From NCBI RefSeq assembly GCF_024294905.1, contig NZ_JANCOC010000016.1, forward strand, positions 1 through 59,899: a stretch of DNA of 59,899 nucleotides, in the 5' to 3' direction. Below the pieces are notes generated by a model. It was given only the letters and a program-made list of their open reading frames with translations, searched no databases and was not told the origin of the DNA. Below are positions 15,883 through 25,507 of this stretch, one piece after another. Every line of letters begins with the position of its first letter. Position 1 is the first letter of the stretch. The stretch comes from Rothia gullae (GTDB lineage Bacteria > Actinomycetota > Actinomycetes > Actinomycetales > Micrococcaceae). Both the position numbers and the translations under genes were made by a program.

Positions 15883-18800
15883 ATGGCTCCACGGACCACG
15901 AAGGGTCGTAACACGACCTCTACTAAAGCAAACACTAAGAAGACCACCCGCAAGCGCACCACCTCCCGAGGCGGTGCCCAGCGCGGTGCTAATGCGGCAA
16001 ACCCTGTAGCGGGCGCTATCTCCTCCGTCTGGCTGAGCATCGCTCACGCTATCGGCGGGCTCTTCCGCTCCATTGGTGCGGTGCGCACCGACCTTGCGCC
16101 CGAAGACCGCCGTGACGGCGGCGCACTCACCATCCTGCTGCTCGGCCTGATTAGTGCCGGAGTGGAGTGGTACAACTGGCGTGCCCACACCTCCCTCGGT
16201 TTGTTGCGTGCGCCCCTGGACGCCTGGCACACCATGCTGGGTGGTATTTTCGGTCAGGGTGCTCTGCTGGTTCCGGTGCTCTGCCTCATCATGGCGTGGT
16301 GCGTTTTCCGTGGACCCGACCTGATTAAACGTAATAACCGCGTGGCGTTGGGCTCCTTCATCATTTTGGTGACGACCTCCCTGTTCTTTGCTCGCCATGC
16401 GGGTCACCCGACCTTCGCGGATGGTTTTGACGCCGTCTGGGTTGGTGGTGGCGTGGCTGGCGTGCTGTTGGGCACTCCCATTGTGCGTGTGAGCGGCGGT
16501 ATTGCGTTCGTTGAGATTCTGATTCACCTGCTGCTGGGTATTGCCGGTCTGATGGTTCTGACGAACACTCCGATTCGTCAGGTGGGGCCGCGTACTTTGC
16601 ACCTGGTCGGTTTGGCTCTGGGTGAGAAACCGAACGGCACGACTCGAACCTCCGTTAAGGACAGCCCTTCGGATGCGACTCAGACCGTGGACCTGAACGC
16701 TGAGGAGCATGACCGCAGCTACCTGTACGCGGACGAGAAACCGGCACGTACGACTCAGAAGTCTGGTGGTCTGTTCGCTCGTCTGCGCGGCTGGTTGGGC
16801 ATTGCTCCCGTTGCGTCGACCGATTCTTCCCTGGACGAGTACGCCGGTGATGAAGCATTCGTGAGTGCCGTGGTGGATGAGCCTCACCTGGAAACCACGC
16901 AGATGGCGGTACAGCCGGCGGACTCTGCACAGGATTCTGCGCAGGGATTCGCTCAGCAGACGCGCCCTGCGGCTAAGCCGAACCGTCTGTCCCGTCTGGC
17001 CGGTCGCCTCAATCAGGCGCCAGCTGCGCAGGGTACGTCCGCCCAGGGTGCTTCTGCACAGAACGGTGCTTATTCGAGTAGCCCTGACCTCTATGACGTT
17101 GAGGCATCGGATGCGCCCGCAGCCCGCCTGGATCAGGTGCAGCGTGCCGCCGTGGCGAACGGCCGTGTGAACCGTATTCCTGGCGAGGAGCCTCTCTTTG
17201 ACGTTGAGGCATATGACGGCTTCGGTGCTTCTGAGGAAGCTTCACAGCAGACCAAGCCCCACCAGGTGGGGAACCCTGCACAGTCTGCGGCTCAGCCGCC
17301 GATTCCTACCCGTATGTATTCGCCGGGTGCGCACCCGAAGAACGCGGCCCCCGCGGCTTCGCGAGCGCCCGAGGCTGGCGCATCCCGCCCGCTGCAGAAC
17401 AATACGCAGGTGGCGACCACCGAGCAGGCGCGCGGCGAGCAGGTTGTGCAATCCTCCCGCGGCGCGTACGTGCTGCCTTCTGAGGAGATGCTGGTTTCCG
17501 GTCCGCCCGCTAAGGAATCCTCCGAAGTCAACGAGCACGTGGTTGAGGCTCTGACGAACGTGCTGGAGCAGTTCAAGGTGGATGCGCAGGTTACCGGCTT
17601 CTCGCGCGGCCCGACCGTGACCCGTTACGAGATTGAGCTGGGTCCCGCCACGAAGGTGGAGCGTGTGACCGCGCTGAGCAAGAACATTGCGTACGCTGTG
17701 GCGAGTCCGGATGTTCGTATTCTGTCCCCGATTCCGGGTAAGTCCGCAATCGGTATTGAGATTCCGAATACGGACCGTGAGACCGTTGCCCTGGGTGATG
17801 TGCTGCGTTCCCCGCAGGCTCACGCGAACCAGCACCCGATGGTCATGGGTGTGGGCAAGGATGTTGAGGGTGGCTTCGTGCTGGCGAACCTCGCGAAGAT
17901 GCCGCATATGCTGGTCGCTGGTGCGACCGGTGCCGGTAAGTCTTCGTTTGTGAACTCGATGATTACCTCGATTCTGATGCGTGCAACCCCGGACCAGGTG
18001 CGCCTGGTGATGGTTGACCCGAAGCGTGTGGAGTTGACAGCCTATGAGGGTATTCCGCACCTGATTACGCCCATCATTACGAACCCGAAGAAGGCTGCTG
18101 AGGCTCTTCAGTGGGTGGTTCGTGAGATGGACGCCCGCTACGACGACCTCGCCCACTATGGCTACAAGCACGTGGACGACTTCAACAAGGCGGTGCGTGA
18201 GGGTAAGGTTCAGCCCGATCCCGGTAGCAAGCGCACGGTACACGAGTACCCGTACCTGCTGGTGATTGTTGACGAGCTCGCCGACCTGATGATGGTCGCC
18301 CCGCGTGATGTGGAAGAAGCGATTGTCCGCATTACGCAGCTGGCGCGTGCGGCGGGTATTCACCTGGTGCTGGCGACCCAGCGTCCGTCGGTGGATGTGG
18401 TGACCGGTCTGATTAAGGCGAACGTTCCGTCTCGCATGGCGTTTGCGACCTCCTCTGTCACTGATTCTCGCGTGGTGCTGGATCAGCCCGGCGCTGAGAA
18501 GCTGATTGGTCAGGGCGATGCGCTATTCCTGCCGATGGGCGCTTCGAAGCCGATGCGTGTTCAGGGCGCGTGGGTGTCTGAGTCTGAGATTCACGCTGTG
18601 GTTGAGCACGTGAAGAAGCAGGCGCCGACCATCTACCGTGAGGACGTGATGGTCTCTGCCGTGAAGAAGCAGATTGATGAGGAAATCGGCGATGACCTCG
18701 ACGATCTGCTGCAGGCGGCGGAGATTGTGATTACGACCCAGTTCGGGTCTACCTCGATGCTACAGCGTAAGCTGCGCATGGGCTTCGCGAAGGCTGGCCG

Positions 18801-19038
18801 CATCATGGACCTGCTGGAGTCGCAGGGTGTGGTGGGCCCCTCGGAGGGCTCGAAGGCACGTGAGGTGCTCATCCGCCCGGATGACCTGCAGGTGACCCTG
18901 GCGCGTATTCGCGGTGAGGAGCCTCCGGCTGCCGACCCGTATGCGAATGCGGTGGACCCGGGCGATGCGGTCACCGACTATTTCGATGAGCCCGATGATG
19001 AGGGCTCGGAGGACGCCTGGCAGCTGACCGGCCGCTAG
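15883..19038 (+). CDS. ftsK: DNA translocase FtsK/SpoIIIE family
   Basis: Septum-anchored ATP-driven DNA pump that clears chromosome termini during division. Basic N-terminal tail, then four to five membrane segments (residues about 80-240), a long Gln/Ala/Pro-rich linker (about 250-520), and the motor: alpha/beta domains with [17 protein letters not shown], Walker [17 protein letters not shown], Walker [16 protein letters not shown], and [26 protein letters not shown]. The C-terminal winged-helix gamma domain ([23 protein letters not shown]) reads KOPS DNA signals. Length 1051 is typical of actinobacterial proteins. It lies between rnj and pgsA as in relatives. Confidence 0.96.
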   Translation: MAPRTTKGRNTTSTKANTKKTTRKRTTSRGGAQRGANAANPVAGAISSVWLSIAHAIGGLFRSIGAVRTDLAPEDRRDGGALTILLLGLISAGVEWYNWRAHTSLGLLRAPLDAWHTMLGGIFGQGALLVPVLCLIMAWCVFRGPDLIKRNNRVALGSFIILVTTSLFFARHAGHPTFADGFDAVWVGGGVAGVLLGTPIVRVSGGIAFVEILIHLLLGIAGLMVLTNTPIRQVGPRTLHLVGLALGEKPNGTTRTSVKDSPSDATQTVDLNAEEHDRSYLYADEKPARTTQKSGGLFARLRGWLGIAPVASTDSSLDEYAGDEAFVSAVVDEPHLETTQMAVQPADSAQDSAQGFAQQTRPAAKPNRLSRLAGRLNQAPAAQGTSAQGASAQNGAYSSSPDLYDVEASDAPAARLDQVQRAAVANGRVNRIPGEEPLFDVEAYDGFGASEEASQQTKPHQVGNPAQSAAQPPIPTRMYSPGAHPKNAAPAASRAPEAGASRPLQNNTQVATTEQARGEQVVQSSRGAYVLPSEEMLVSGPPAKESSEVNEHVVEALTNVLEQFKVDAQVTGFSRGPTVTRYEIELGPATKVERVTALSKNIAYAVASPDVRILSPIPGKSAIGIEIPNTDRETVALGDVLRSPQAHANQHPMVMGVGKDVEGGFVLANLAKMPHMLVAGATGAGKSSFVNSMITSILMRATPDQVRLVMVDPKRVELTAYEGIPHLITPIITNPKKAAEALQWVVREMDARYDDLAHYGYKHVDDFNKAVREGKVQPDPGSKRTVHEYPYLLVIVDELADLMMVAPRDVEEAIVRITQLARAAGIHLVLATQRPSVDVVTGLIKANVPSRMAFATSSVTDSRVVLDQPGAEKLIGQGDALFLPMGASKPMRVQGAWVSESEIHAVVEHVKKQAPTIYREDVMVSAVKKQIDEEIGDDLDDLLQAAEIVITTQFGSTSMLQRKLRMGFAKAGRIMDLLESQGVVGPSEGSKAREVLIRPDDLQVTLARIRGEEPPAADPYANAVDPGDAVTDYFDEPDDEGSEDAWQLTGR

Positions 19039-19133
19039 TCTTTCAGCGCCCTATCCATTCGGCTGAGTCCACTCGCTAGTGGGTGCGTGACATGCACCCC
19101 GTATCGTCCCTGTGATGTCTGCTACGGCACACG

Positions 19134-19139
19134 TATAAT
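19134..19139 (+). promoter_or_regulatory. -10 box for pgsA
   Basis: TATAAT within ACGTATAATGG, about 100 bases before the start codon; -35 region TGTGAT is poor. Confidence 0.45.
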
Positions 19140-19236
19140 GGACGGTACGGGGTGTTTGCGTATCCCCGATACGTTTAGGTGTCGGTGTGTACGCGGTCTC
19201 TCACCGTCGAAAGCCATCTACCCGTAAGGAGCCGTT

Positions 19237-19884
19237 ATGAGTGAAGCTCGCAATTCCGCATCCGCCGGTGCCGTGAGCACCGCGAAGCCTTCGAACTGGA
19301 ATGTGCCGAATGTGTTGACGGTTCTGCGTATTATTGCGGTTCCTTTCTTCATCGTTGCCTTGGTTGCGGGCGGTACTTTTGGTGCCGCTGATCCGACGCA
19401 CCGCTGGCTGGCGTGGATTATTTTCATTCTTGCCATGCTCACGGACTGGGCGGACGGCTACCTGGCGCGCTCGCGTAACCTGATTACGAGCTTCGGTAAG
19501 ATTGCTGACCCGATCGCCGATAAGTTCCTCACTGGCGCGGCGTTCATTGTGCTGTCGGCGCTGGGCGAGCTGTGGTGGTGGGTCACGATTGTGATTCTGC
19601 TGCGTGAGTGGGGCATTACGATTATGCGTCTGTTCGTTATTAAGTACGGTGTGATGGCCGCTAGTAAAGGCGGCAAGATTAAGACCGTGCTGCAGACGGT
19701 GGCGCTGGTGCTGATGCTTCTGCCGCTGGGTCAGCTGGGTCTTGGCTGGCTAATTCCTGGTTGGGTTCTGATGGGCGCGGTCACCGCGATTACCGTGTGG
19801 ACCGGCCTGGTGTATGTGCGTGATGCGTATATTTTGCGTCGTAACTGGTTGCAGGCTCAGGCTTCCCAGGGCGGCGGTAAGTAG
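19237..19884 (+). CDS. pgsA: CDP-diacylglycerol--glycerol-3-phosphate phosphatidyltransferase
   Basis: Integral-membrane CDP-alcohol phosphatidyltransferase making phosphatidylglycerol phosphate. The family signature D-x2-DG-x2-AR-x8-G-x3-D-x3-D is visible as DWADGYLARS then FGKIADPIADKF (residues about 68-93). About five to six membrane helices and the N-terminal NVPNVLTVLRIIAVPFF typical of PgsA. 215 residues. ATG 19237 follows TAAGGAG. A phosphatidylinositol-phosphate synthase would be the main alternative, but the N-terminal LTVLRI pattern and the neighbouring pncC favour PgsA. Confidence 0.9.
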   Translation: MSEARNSASAGAVSTAKPSNWNVPNVLTVLRIIAVPFFIVALVAGGTFGAADPTHRWLAWIIFILAMLTDWADGYLARSRNLITSFGKIADPIADKFLTGAAFIVLSALGELWWWVTIVILLREWGITIMRLFVIKYGVMAASKGGKIKTVLQTVALVLMLLPLGQLGLGWLIPGWVLMGAVTAITVWTGLVYVRDAYILRRNWLQAQASQGGGK

Positions 19885-19888
19885 AGGC

Positions 19889-19919
19889 GAGGGGAGTGGC
19901 GTGTGCTGCTCCCCTTCGC
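19889..19919 (+). terminator. Hairpin between pgsA and pncC
   Basis: GCGAGGGGAG pairs with CTCCCCTTCGC just after pgsA; no T-run, so likely only partial termination or an mRNA stabiliser. Confidence 0.4.
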
Positions 19920-19987
19920 TGTACCTGCGGCGCGTTGTGTGCCGCGTGAGGTTTTGGGCGGCGGTTCGCCGCTGAAAGGAGAGAATG

Positions 19988-20587
19988 ATGGTTGTTCCCC
20001 TCATACTTGAAGATGCTCTGTCCCCTAAGCTTTCCTCCGCTGAGCCTGCTGATATTTTCTCCGGTACCCCGGAGGCGGCGGCGCTGCTGTTGCGTGATGC
20101 GGTGCAGTTGCGCGCCGCCCAGGAGGGCCCGGTGCAGGTGGCGACGGCTGAGTCGCTGACCGGTGGGGATGTGGGCGGCGCGATTTGTACGGTGCCAGGC
20201 GCATCCGCGTATTACCGCGGCGGCGTGATTTCGTACGCCTACGAGGTGAAGGCTCAGGTGCTGGGCGTGGACGCTCAGCTGCTGGCGCGTGAGGGTGCGG
20301 TGCATCCAGCGGTGGCGGTGCAGATGGCGGTCGGTGCGGCGCGCGTGTGCGGTGCCGATTATGCGGTGTCGACCACGGGTGTTGCCGGTCCTGATCCTGC
20401 GGATGGTCAGCCGGTGGGTACGGTCTATATCGGTGTGTGTTCCCCGGGCGGTTCTGAGGTGTTTGAGCGCCACTATTCGGGGGATCGCGCGCAGATTCGT
20501 GCGGCGGCGAGCGCGGATGCGATTGCTCTGCTGGCGCGTGCGGTGCGCGGCGGCGCCGGTGGGGTTCTGAAGGACGAGCTGGTGTAG
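19988..20587 (+). CDS. pncC: CinA-family nicotinamide-nucleotide amidohydrolase
   Basis: Deamidates nicotinamide mononucleotide to nicotinate mononucleotide for NAD recycling; equals the C-terminal domain of CinA without the MoaB-like N-terminal domain. Signature segments: VATAESLTGGDVGGAICTVPG, YYRGGVISYAYEVKAQVLGV and AVSTTGVAGPDPADGQPVGTV. Two ATG codons are tandem (19985, 19988); AAGGAG lies 3 and 6 bases ahead respectively, so I prefer 19988 (199 residues). It sits between pgsA and clgR, the conserved actinobacterial order, with a roughly 100-base gap to pgsA. Confidence 0.92.
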   Translation: MVVPLILEDALSPKLSSAEPADIFSGTPEAAALLLRDAVQLRAAQEGPVQVATAESLTGGDVGGAICTVPGASAYYRGGVISYAYEVKAQVLGVDAQLLAREGAVHPAVAVQMAVGAARVCGADYAVSTTGVAGPDPADGQPVGTVYIGVCSPGGSEVFERHYSGDRAQIRAAASADAIALLARAVRGGAGGVLKDELV

Positions 20588-20723
20588 GGTGCCGGGCTGT
20601 GCAGCCCCTACCTGAGAAAAAATTTACGGTTCAAATATATTCACAGGGTTCTTTCAGCTCCGCAGGAATAAAGGCATAGGTTCGCCTGTTTGAATAGATA
20701 CAAGCCGTAAGAAGAAGATAAAA

Positions 20724-20762
20724 ATGGCGGGGCTCCTAGCTCACGCTCCAAAAATCAGTTAG
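20724..20762 (+). other. Possible 12-codon upstream ORF in clgR leader
   Basis: ATG at 20724 follows AAGAAGAAGATAAAA and opens 12 codons ending at TAG 20760-20762, about 60 bases before clgR. No supporting conservation can be judged here. Otherwise the 237-base gap before clgR is AT-rich and without a gene. Confidence 0.15.
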
Positions 20763-20824
20763 GCTTAACTCTGTACAGTCCCGCAGGTCGGGAATACCTA
20801 CTCAGGAAAGTGATATAGAAGCTC

Positions 20825-21232
20825 ATGGCTAAGCAGCGCGTATCGATTAATGGCATTACTAAGTGGAAGGAAATCGAGGAGACCCCCGGACAGGTCGCCC
20901 CGGTCGTTGAGGAAGCTAAGGTTGTTCCCCTGCGACAGGCAATCGGTGAGGTTCTTCGCGATGTTCGCCAGCGTCAGGGCCGCACCCTGCGCGAGGTTTC
21001 CCAGCGTGCCCGTGTTTCCCTCGGTTACCTGAGCGAAGTTGAGCGCGGTCAGAAGGAAGCTTCCTCCGAACTGCTGGCGTGGATTTGCCAGGCTCTGGAC
21101 ATTCCGATGTCCCAGATGCTGCGTGAGGTTGCTGACCGTATGGCGGTTCTTGAGGGCGTTCAGATTCCGGATACTGTTCCGGCTGAGATGTCTGAGCAGT
21201 ACAAGAGCGATTACTACATTCTCTCGAAGTAA
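20825..21232 (+). CDS. clgR: ClgR-type XRE transcriptional activator
   Basis: DNA-binding regulator that in actinobacteria activates clp protease and stress genes. A 135-residue protein with one Cro/C1 helix-turn-helix at about residues 43-95 ([21 protein letters not shown] is the HTH core). The N-terminus [12 protein letters not shown] and the C-terminal tail are short; the tail ends SKY-free at ILSK. The position directly before DUF3046 and recA is the conserved place for ClgR. ATG 20825 has only a weak ribosome site. ClgR of relatives is itself a Clp substrate and controls its own promoter; the leader is long enough for this but no operator was certain. Confidence 0.88.
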   Translation: MAKQRVSINGITKWKEIEETPGQVAPVVEEAKVVPLRQAIGEVLRDVRQRQGRTLREVSQRARVSLGYLSEVERGQKEASSELLAWICQALDIPMSQMLREVADRMAVLEGVQIPDTVPAEMSEQYKSDYYILSK

Positions 21233-21262
21233 CTCGAGGCGGCACATGCCGCGCTAAACGTG

Positions 21263-21309
21263 AAGCGATGCCGTGCATCCCCTTAATGTGGGGGTGTGCG
21301 GCATCGCTT
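21263..21309 (+). terminator. Terminator after clgR
   Basis: AAGCGATGCCG (21263-21273) pairs with CGGCATCGCTT (21299-21309), inner CCCC/GGGG pair, then ATT. Confidence 0.7.
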
Positions 21310-21390
21310 ATTCTGAGTTCGCTCTCGGGCGAGATGTGGGCGATGTGACGAATTATGAAGCGAACTAGCGGTGAAGCGTAAGGAGTGCTT

Positions 21391-21612
21391 GTGAAGCTGA
21401 GCGAATTTTGGGCGTGCATGGAGTATGAGTTCGGTGCCGGGTATGCGCCGGTGCTGGCGCGTGACTTGGTGCTGGGCTCGTTGGGCCATGTGACCGCTGC
21501 GGAGGCGCTAGACCAGGGCGTTACCCCGAAGGACGTATGGCTTGCGATCTGTGAGGAGCAGGAGATTCCGCAGGAGCGCCGCCTGGGTCCCGATAAGGAG
21601 CCGTTGCGCTAG
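21391..21612 (+). CDS. DUF3046 protein
   Basis: Small cytosolic protein of unknown function found next to recA in most actinobacteria. 73 residues; the family start MKLSEFW..MEYEFG and the end region GVTPKDVWLAICEEQEIPQERR are recognisable. I chose GTG 21391 because TAAGGAG lies 6 bases ahead and the family begins at KLSEFW; GTG 21385 would add two residues. Location between clgR and recA, with a 390-base gap to recA, suggests a genomic association with DNA repair only by neighbourhood. Confidence 0.85.
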   Translation: MKLSEFWACMEYEFGAGYAPVLARDLVLGSLGHVTAAEALDQGVTPKDVWLAICEEQEIPQERRLGPDKEPLR

Positions 21613-22004
21613 TTGGTGAGTCTGGCGCTTTCTCGCGTAGGGGCGGGGCCTGCCGTTTGTTCGAGTGCTAGCGCCTGCGCGGGAGGTATTTTCGAATAAA
21701 TTAGTCGAGATTTCGGGGTTTTTCGAAAATATATGCCGAACCCCTATCCGATTTATTCGAAACTGGGTCGTAATTTTGTTCGACTCGTGCTAGACTTTTC
21801 CACATCAGGAATTTTTCGGAAAAATCTTCAAAGTTTTCCACAGATTTTAAAAAATGGCCTTATCCTGTCAGGCTGTGACCCTAGAGTAGTTTCAGAAGGA
21901 ACCGGTAGGCCAAAACCTTCAAGGTCTCGATCACGAGTCCCACCGATTCCGAAGAAACATTACTCCCAGTCAACCACTGACAACACAAAGAACGAGGTAC
22001 TACC
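21613..22004 (+). promoter_or_regulatory. recA control region with TTCGAA half-sites
   Basis: An AT-rich 390-base gap. TTCGAA occurs at 21691, 21722 and 21756, with GTCGAG (21704-21709) and GTTCGA (21778-21783) nearby. These resemble LexA half-sites (TCGAAC-N4-GTTCGA in relatives) and the palindromes upstream of lexA, but none here forms a full canonical box. No small gene is evident. Confidence 0.4.
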
Positions 22005-23108
22005 GTGGCTAAGAACACCAAGTCCCAGAGCGTAGCTCGCGTTCCCGAAGAGGGTCGCGCCAAGGCACTTGAAGCCGTGATGGCACAGATCGACAAGAAC
22101 TACGGCAAGGGTGCAGTTATGCGTCTGGGTGATAAGGAAATCACCAAGACCGAGGTTATCTCCACCGGCGCTATCGCCCTGGATGCCGCACTGGGTATTG
22201 GCGGTCTGCCCCGTGGCCGCGTCATCGAGATTTACGGTCCCGAGTCTTCCGGTAAGACCACTGTTGCGCTGCACGCTGTAGCGAACGTTCAGAAGGCAGG
22301 CGGCGTGGCAGCGTTCATTGACGCCGAGCACGCGCTGGACCCGATCTACGCGGCTAAGCTAGGCGTGGACATCGACCAGCTGCTGGTCTCTCAGCCCGAC
22401 ACCGGTGAGCAGGCACTGGAAATCATGGACATGCTGGTTGGTTCCGGCGCCGTTGATATCGTGGTCGTCGACTCCGTTGCCGCGCTGGTACCCCGTGCCG
22501 AAATTGAAGGCGACATGGGTGACTCCCACGTGGGTTTGCAGGCTCGCCTCATGAGCCAGGCTTTGCGTAAGATTACCGGCCGCCTCTCCGCAACCGGCAC
22601 CACCGCAATCTTCATCAACCAGCTGCGTGAGAAGATTGGTGTCTTCTTCGGCTCTCCCGAAACCACCACCGGTGGTAAGGCGCTGAAGTTCTACGCTTCG
22701 GTCCGTATCGATATCCGCCGCATTGAGACCCTCAAGGACGGCGCTAACCCGATTGGTAACCGCACCCGCGCCAAGATTGTGAAGAATAAGATGGCTCCGC
22801 CCTTCAAGCAGGCTGAGTTCGACATCCTCTACGGTGAGGGCATCTCCGTTGAGGGCGGCATCCTGGACCTGGCGGTGGAGAATGACATCGTCAAGAAGTC
22901 CGGCGCATGGTTCACCTACGACGGTGAGCAGCTGGGCCAGGGTCGCGAGAACGTTCGTAAGCTGCTCAAGGACAACCCCGAGCTCACCGAGGAACTGCAG
23001 TACAAGGTTCTGGTGAAGCTGGGCATCATTGAGGAAGAAGCCGACGAGCAGGTAGCTGCTGAGTCCGAGGGTAACGACCCGCTGGACGAGCTGGCTGAGG
23101 AGTTCTAA
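22005..23108 (+). CDS. recA: Recombinase RecA
   Basis: Strand-exchange ATPase of homologous recombination and co-protease that triggers LexA self-cleavage. Landmarks: N-terminal [21 protein letters not shown], Walker [10 protein letters not shown] near residue 78, [19 protein letters not shown], the L2/MAW region [21 protein letters not shown] with the [14 protein letters not shown] segment. The C-terminus is acidic ([25 protein letters not shown]), the usual autoregulatory tail. No intein. 367 residues, ATG 22005 after AACGAGGTACTACC. It precedes recX; a long perfect terminator lies between them, so recX depends at least partly on its own promoter. Confidence 0.99.
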   Translation: MAKNTKSQSVARVPEEGRAKALEAVMAQIDKNYGKGAVMRLGDKEITKTEVISTGAIALDAALGIGGLPRGRVIEIYGPESSGKTTVALHAVANVQKAGGVAAFIDAEHALDPIYAAKLGVDIDQLLVSQPDTGEQALEIMDMLVGSGAVDIVVVDSVAALVPRAEIEGDMGDSHVGLQARLMSQALRKITGRLSATGTTAIFINQLREKIGVFFGSPETTTGGKALKFYASVRIDIRRIETLKDGANPIGNRTRAKIVKNKMAPPFKQAEFDILYGEGISVEGGILDLAVENDIVKKSGAWFTYDGEQLGQGRENVRKLLKDNPELTEELQYKVLVKLGIIEEEADEQVAAESEGNDPLDELAEEF

Positions 23109-23138
23109 ACCCGCCCGTGTAGCTTCTTGCTAACGTCA

Positions 23139-23189
23139 CGACTGATTGCCGTGTGCTGTGCATTCCGCACGGTACACGGCAATCAGTCG
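23139..23189. terminator. Long perfect hairpin after recA
   Basis: CGACTGATTGCCGTGT (23139-23154) is perfectly complementary to ACACGGCAATCAGTCG (23174-23189), with flanking TAACG/CGTTA. No strong T-run, but the 16-bp stem should stop or stabilise the recA transcript. Confidence 0.8.
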
Positions 23190-23241
23190 TTAACGGGAGC
23201 CCGTTAATGGGCGTATCGGGGGTGCCGGGACAACGCCTAGC

Positions 23242-23256
23242 TAGAATGGGGGGGGG
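23242..23256 (+). promoter_or_regulatory. recX -10 box abutting a G9 tract
   Basis: TAGAAT (23242-23247) is followed immediately by nine G residues (23248-23256) where the transcript should start. Homopolymers of this length are prone to slippage; a length change would shift the initiation region of recX. Confidence 0.5.
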
Positions 23257-23281
23257 AGCGCCGTATAGCCGGGCGCACGGG

Positions 23282-23332
23282 TCATCAAGCGACCCAACTC
23301 ATCAAGCGACCCAACTCATCAAGCGAGCCAAC
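23282..23332. repeat. Three 17-bp tandem repeats in recX leader
   Basis: TCATCAAGCGACCCAAC at 23282-23298 and 23299-23315, then TCATCAAGCGAGCCAAC at 23316-23332. They lie between the recX promoter and its ribosome site. Confidence 0.9.
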
Positions 23333-23355
23333 ACGGGGGAGAGGAGGAACTGAAC

Positions 23356-25332
23356 ATGACGGAACAGCGCATGATGGAACAGTGCATGATGGAACAGCGC
23401 ATGACGGAACAGAACGGTCATGAAGAGCGTGAGCGAAACAGCGCGCGTGACGGCGACGCCGGTTTTGCGGCGCTGGAGGCGACCGAACCGTACTTCGGTT
23501 CCTCAGAGCTTGGTAACTCTGTTGCCTTTGAGCCTGTTGCCCCGCCGGTTGAGGTAGGTGGCTTCGAGGCGCTCAATTTTGAGGCGCCCGCGCCCCTGGC
23601 TGAGCCCACCCTCAGCTGGGAGGCGTCTCTTGCTGTTGTGTCTCCTGCTGCTGAAGAGCCCCCGTATGAGGATGAGCCCCCATACCCTGACGAATCCTCA
23701 TACCCTGACGAGCCTCCCTACGAGGACGAACCTCCGTATCCGGCAGAGCCTTTGTACCCTGAAACAGAGTACCCTGAAGCAGAGTACCCTGAAGCAGAGT
23801 ACGCGGGGGAGTATTGGGCTCCCTCGGACGAAGCGGCCCCCGCAGACGCGATAGCGGAGCAGCGTGGGGGCCAAGAAACCGCACCCCAGAAACCTAAGCC
23901 GAAAGCGTGGCAGGCTGAAAAGCCTGCGCCTCAGAAGAAGCCTGCGCCTCAGAAGAAGTCAGCGGCCACAGAAAACGCACCCAAAAAGTGGGTGCGGAAC
24001 AGGATCGCGGATTTGGTAGCCGCTGAGGAGTTCCCGGACTGGCACCCCGCCACGCACGGCTTTGTTGAAGAAAGCATCGCCCGCGATAACGGCGGCGACT
24101 ACGTCGGTGAGTTCCGCGTGCCCGAGCTGCCCCTGCAGGCTGTGCCCGGCAAATTTGAAGATGGCAGTTCCGAAGAAGGTAGCGGGTCCCCGCGCCGCAG
24201 CCTGCTCGTTGACCCGAACCTGCCCGCCGTCTCCATTGACGAAGCGCCTGTTCGTGCCTTCACTCCCGGCGGTGCCGAGCCGCGCCCTATGGCGGCTGGG
24301 CGCATGAGTCGAGCGGGTGCCGCCTCCATCGGATCGGGGCTCACCGCCGAAGAGAAGGAAGAGATCGAGAGGCAAGCCGCTCAGCGGGATAAGCAGAAGA
24401 AACGCAAGTCTTCGCGTGCCTCCAAGAACACCGACTACAAGCGTGGGTTCCGCCGCATGAGCGCGGTGCAGCAAGAGAAAATGCGGAGCCGTTCGCCCTA
24501 CGCGCCCGCCTTCGGGGCTCGAAGTGACGACGAGAAAACACGCAAGAGTCCTGCGGGCTGCGGCTCGGGGAGCAACCTATTTAGGGAGGGAAGTAGCTTG
24601 AACGAAGAACTCACCCCCGCCGAAGAAGCACTCATCCGCGGTATTGCCGAGGAGGAGGCGCAGGGCGTCGGTACCGGAAAGCGTCGTGTCGCTTCGGCTG
24701 GATCCCCAAAGGGCGGCTCTCGAGCACGCGGCTCCCAACCGGGCGGCTCTCAGATGAAAAATGCTTCCTCGCCGTCGGAAAACAACGTGCCTTCCTGGAA
24801 GCAGAAGGTGCGTGCCACCCGAGCCGCGGAAGAAACAGACCCCTACACGCGCGCTAAAACCATCGTGTACAACCAACTGGCGTACTCGGCAAAAACCCGA
24901 GGTCAGCTGCGTAAGAAGCTGCAAGCAGAAGGCTTCGACGCGGAGCTCATTGAGCCGCTGCTCGATAAGTTCGAGGCGGCAAAACTCATTGACGACGCCG
25001 AATACGCCCAAACGTTCGTGGCGCAGAAGAGCCGCACCAAGAAGCTCTCCCGCGCCGCGCTGCGCCGTGAGCTCGCTGAACGCGGAGTGCGCGGTGAAGA
25101 GGCGGAGAATGCCCTGGCTCAGCGTACCGACGAACAGGAACGTGAGGACGCCGCCGAGCTGGTGCGCAAGAAGCTGCGCCCCGGCATGGATTTGAGCGAC
25201 CGCGCTGAAAAGGATAGGGTGACCCGCCGACTGCTGGGGATGCTGGCTCGCCGCGGGTACTCCTCCTCAGTGTCGATGTCGGTGATTCGTGAAGAACTCG
25301 CCGCCTACGGTGCAGAGGACGAGCTCTGGTAG
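23356..25332 (+). CDS. recX: RecX regulator with long low-complexity N-terminus
   Basis: RecX binds RecA filaments and limits recombinase and co-protease activity. The recognisable RecX part is only the last roughly 175 residues (DPYTRAKTIVYNQLAYSAKTR to REELAAYGAEDELW), with three-helix repeats such as RGQLRKKLQAEGFDAELIEPLLDKF. Ahead of it are about 480 residues: four MxEQ repeats encoded by 15-base units (23356-23415), an acidic Pro/Tyr block of PPY-E/D and YPEAE repeats (residues about 100-150), Lys/Pro repeats (QKKPAPQKK), and a basic middle. Usual RecX proteins are 150-250 residues. ATG 23356 has a strong GAGGAGG site. An in-frame TTG at 24598 behind AGGGAGGGAAG would give a 244-residue near-standard RecX, so two products are possible. 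Confidence 0.85.
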   Translation: MTEQRMMEQCMMEQRMTEQNGHEERERNSARDGDAGFAALEATEPYFGSSELGNSVAFEPVAPPVEVGGFEALNFEAPAPLAEPTLSWEASLAVVSPAAEEPPYEDEPPYPDESSYPDEPPYEDEPPYPAEPLYPETEYPEAEYPEAEYAGEYWAPSDEAAPADAIAEQRGGQETAPQKPKPKAWQAEKPAPQKKPAPQKKSAATENAPKKWVRNRIADLVAAEEFPDWHPATHGFVEESIARDNGGDYVGEFRVPELPLQAVPGKFEDGSSEEGSGSPRRSLLVDPNLPAVSIDEAPVRAFTPGGAEPRPMAAGRMSRAGAASIGSGLTAEEKEEIERQAAQRDKQKKRKSSRASKNTDYKRGFRRMSAVQQEKMRSRSPYAPAFGARSDDEKTRKSPAGCGSGSNLFREGSSLNEELTPAEEALIRGIAEEEAQGVGTGKRRVASAGSPKGGSRARGSQPGGSQMKNASSPSENNVPSWKQKVRATRAAEETDPYTRAKTIVYNQLAYSAKTRGQLRKKLQAEGFDAELIEPLLDKFEAAKLIDDAEYAQTFVAQKSRTKKLSRAALRRELAERGVRGEEAENALAQRTDEQEREDAAELVRKKLRPGMDLSDRAEKDRVTRRLLGMLARRGYSSSVSMSVIREELAAYGAEDELW

Positions 25333-25399
25333 AGGGCGAATAAACACAGCCCGCACGCACAGATAGACCCACCCGGCGTGACCGTAAAAATAGGCACAA

Positions 25400-25452
25400 T
25401 AAAGGGTGAGCCCGCTACAGGCATACTCTGTGCTGGTCTCACCCTTTACGTT
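25400..25452. terminator. Convergent terminator recX / phosphotransferase
   Basis: TAAAGGGTGAG (25400-25410) pairs with CTCACCCTTTA (25438-25448), followed by CGTTTT; A-run on the left serves the minus strand. Confidence 0.82.
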
Positions 25453-25507
25453 TTGAGCTTTATCAAACGCTTTGTCGAAAGGCTATATTCGCTGTTTACT
25501 CTGTTGC

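Noticed and set aside
23282..23332. CRISPR-like repeats before recX
   Set aside because: Units are directly adjacent with no spacers and only 17 bases; simple tandem repeat.
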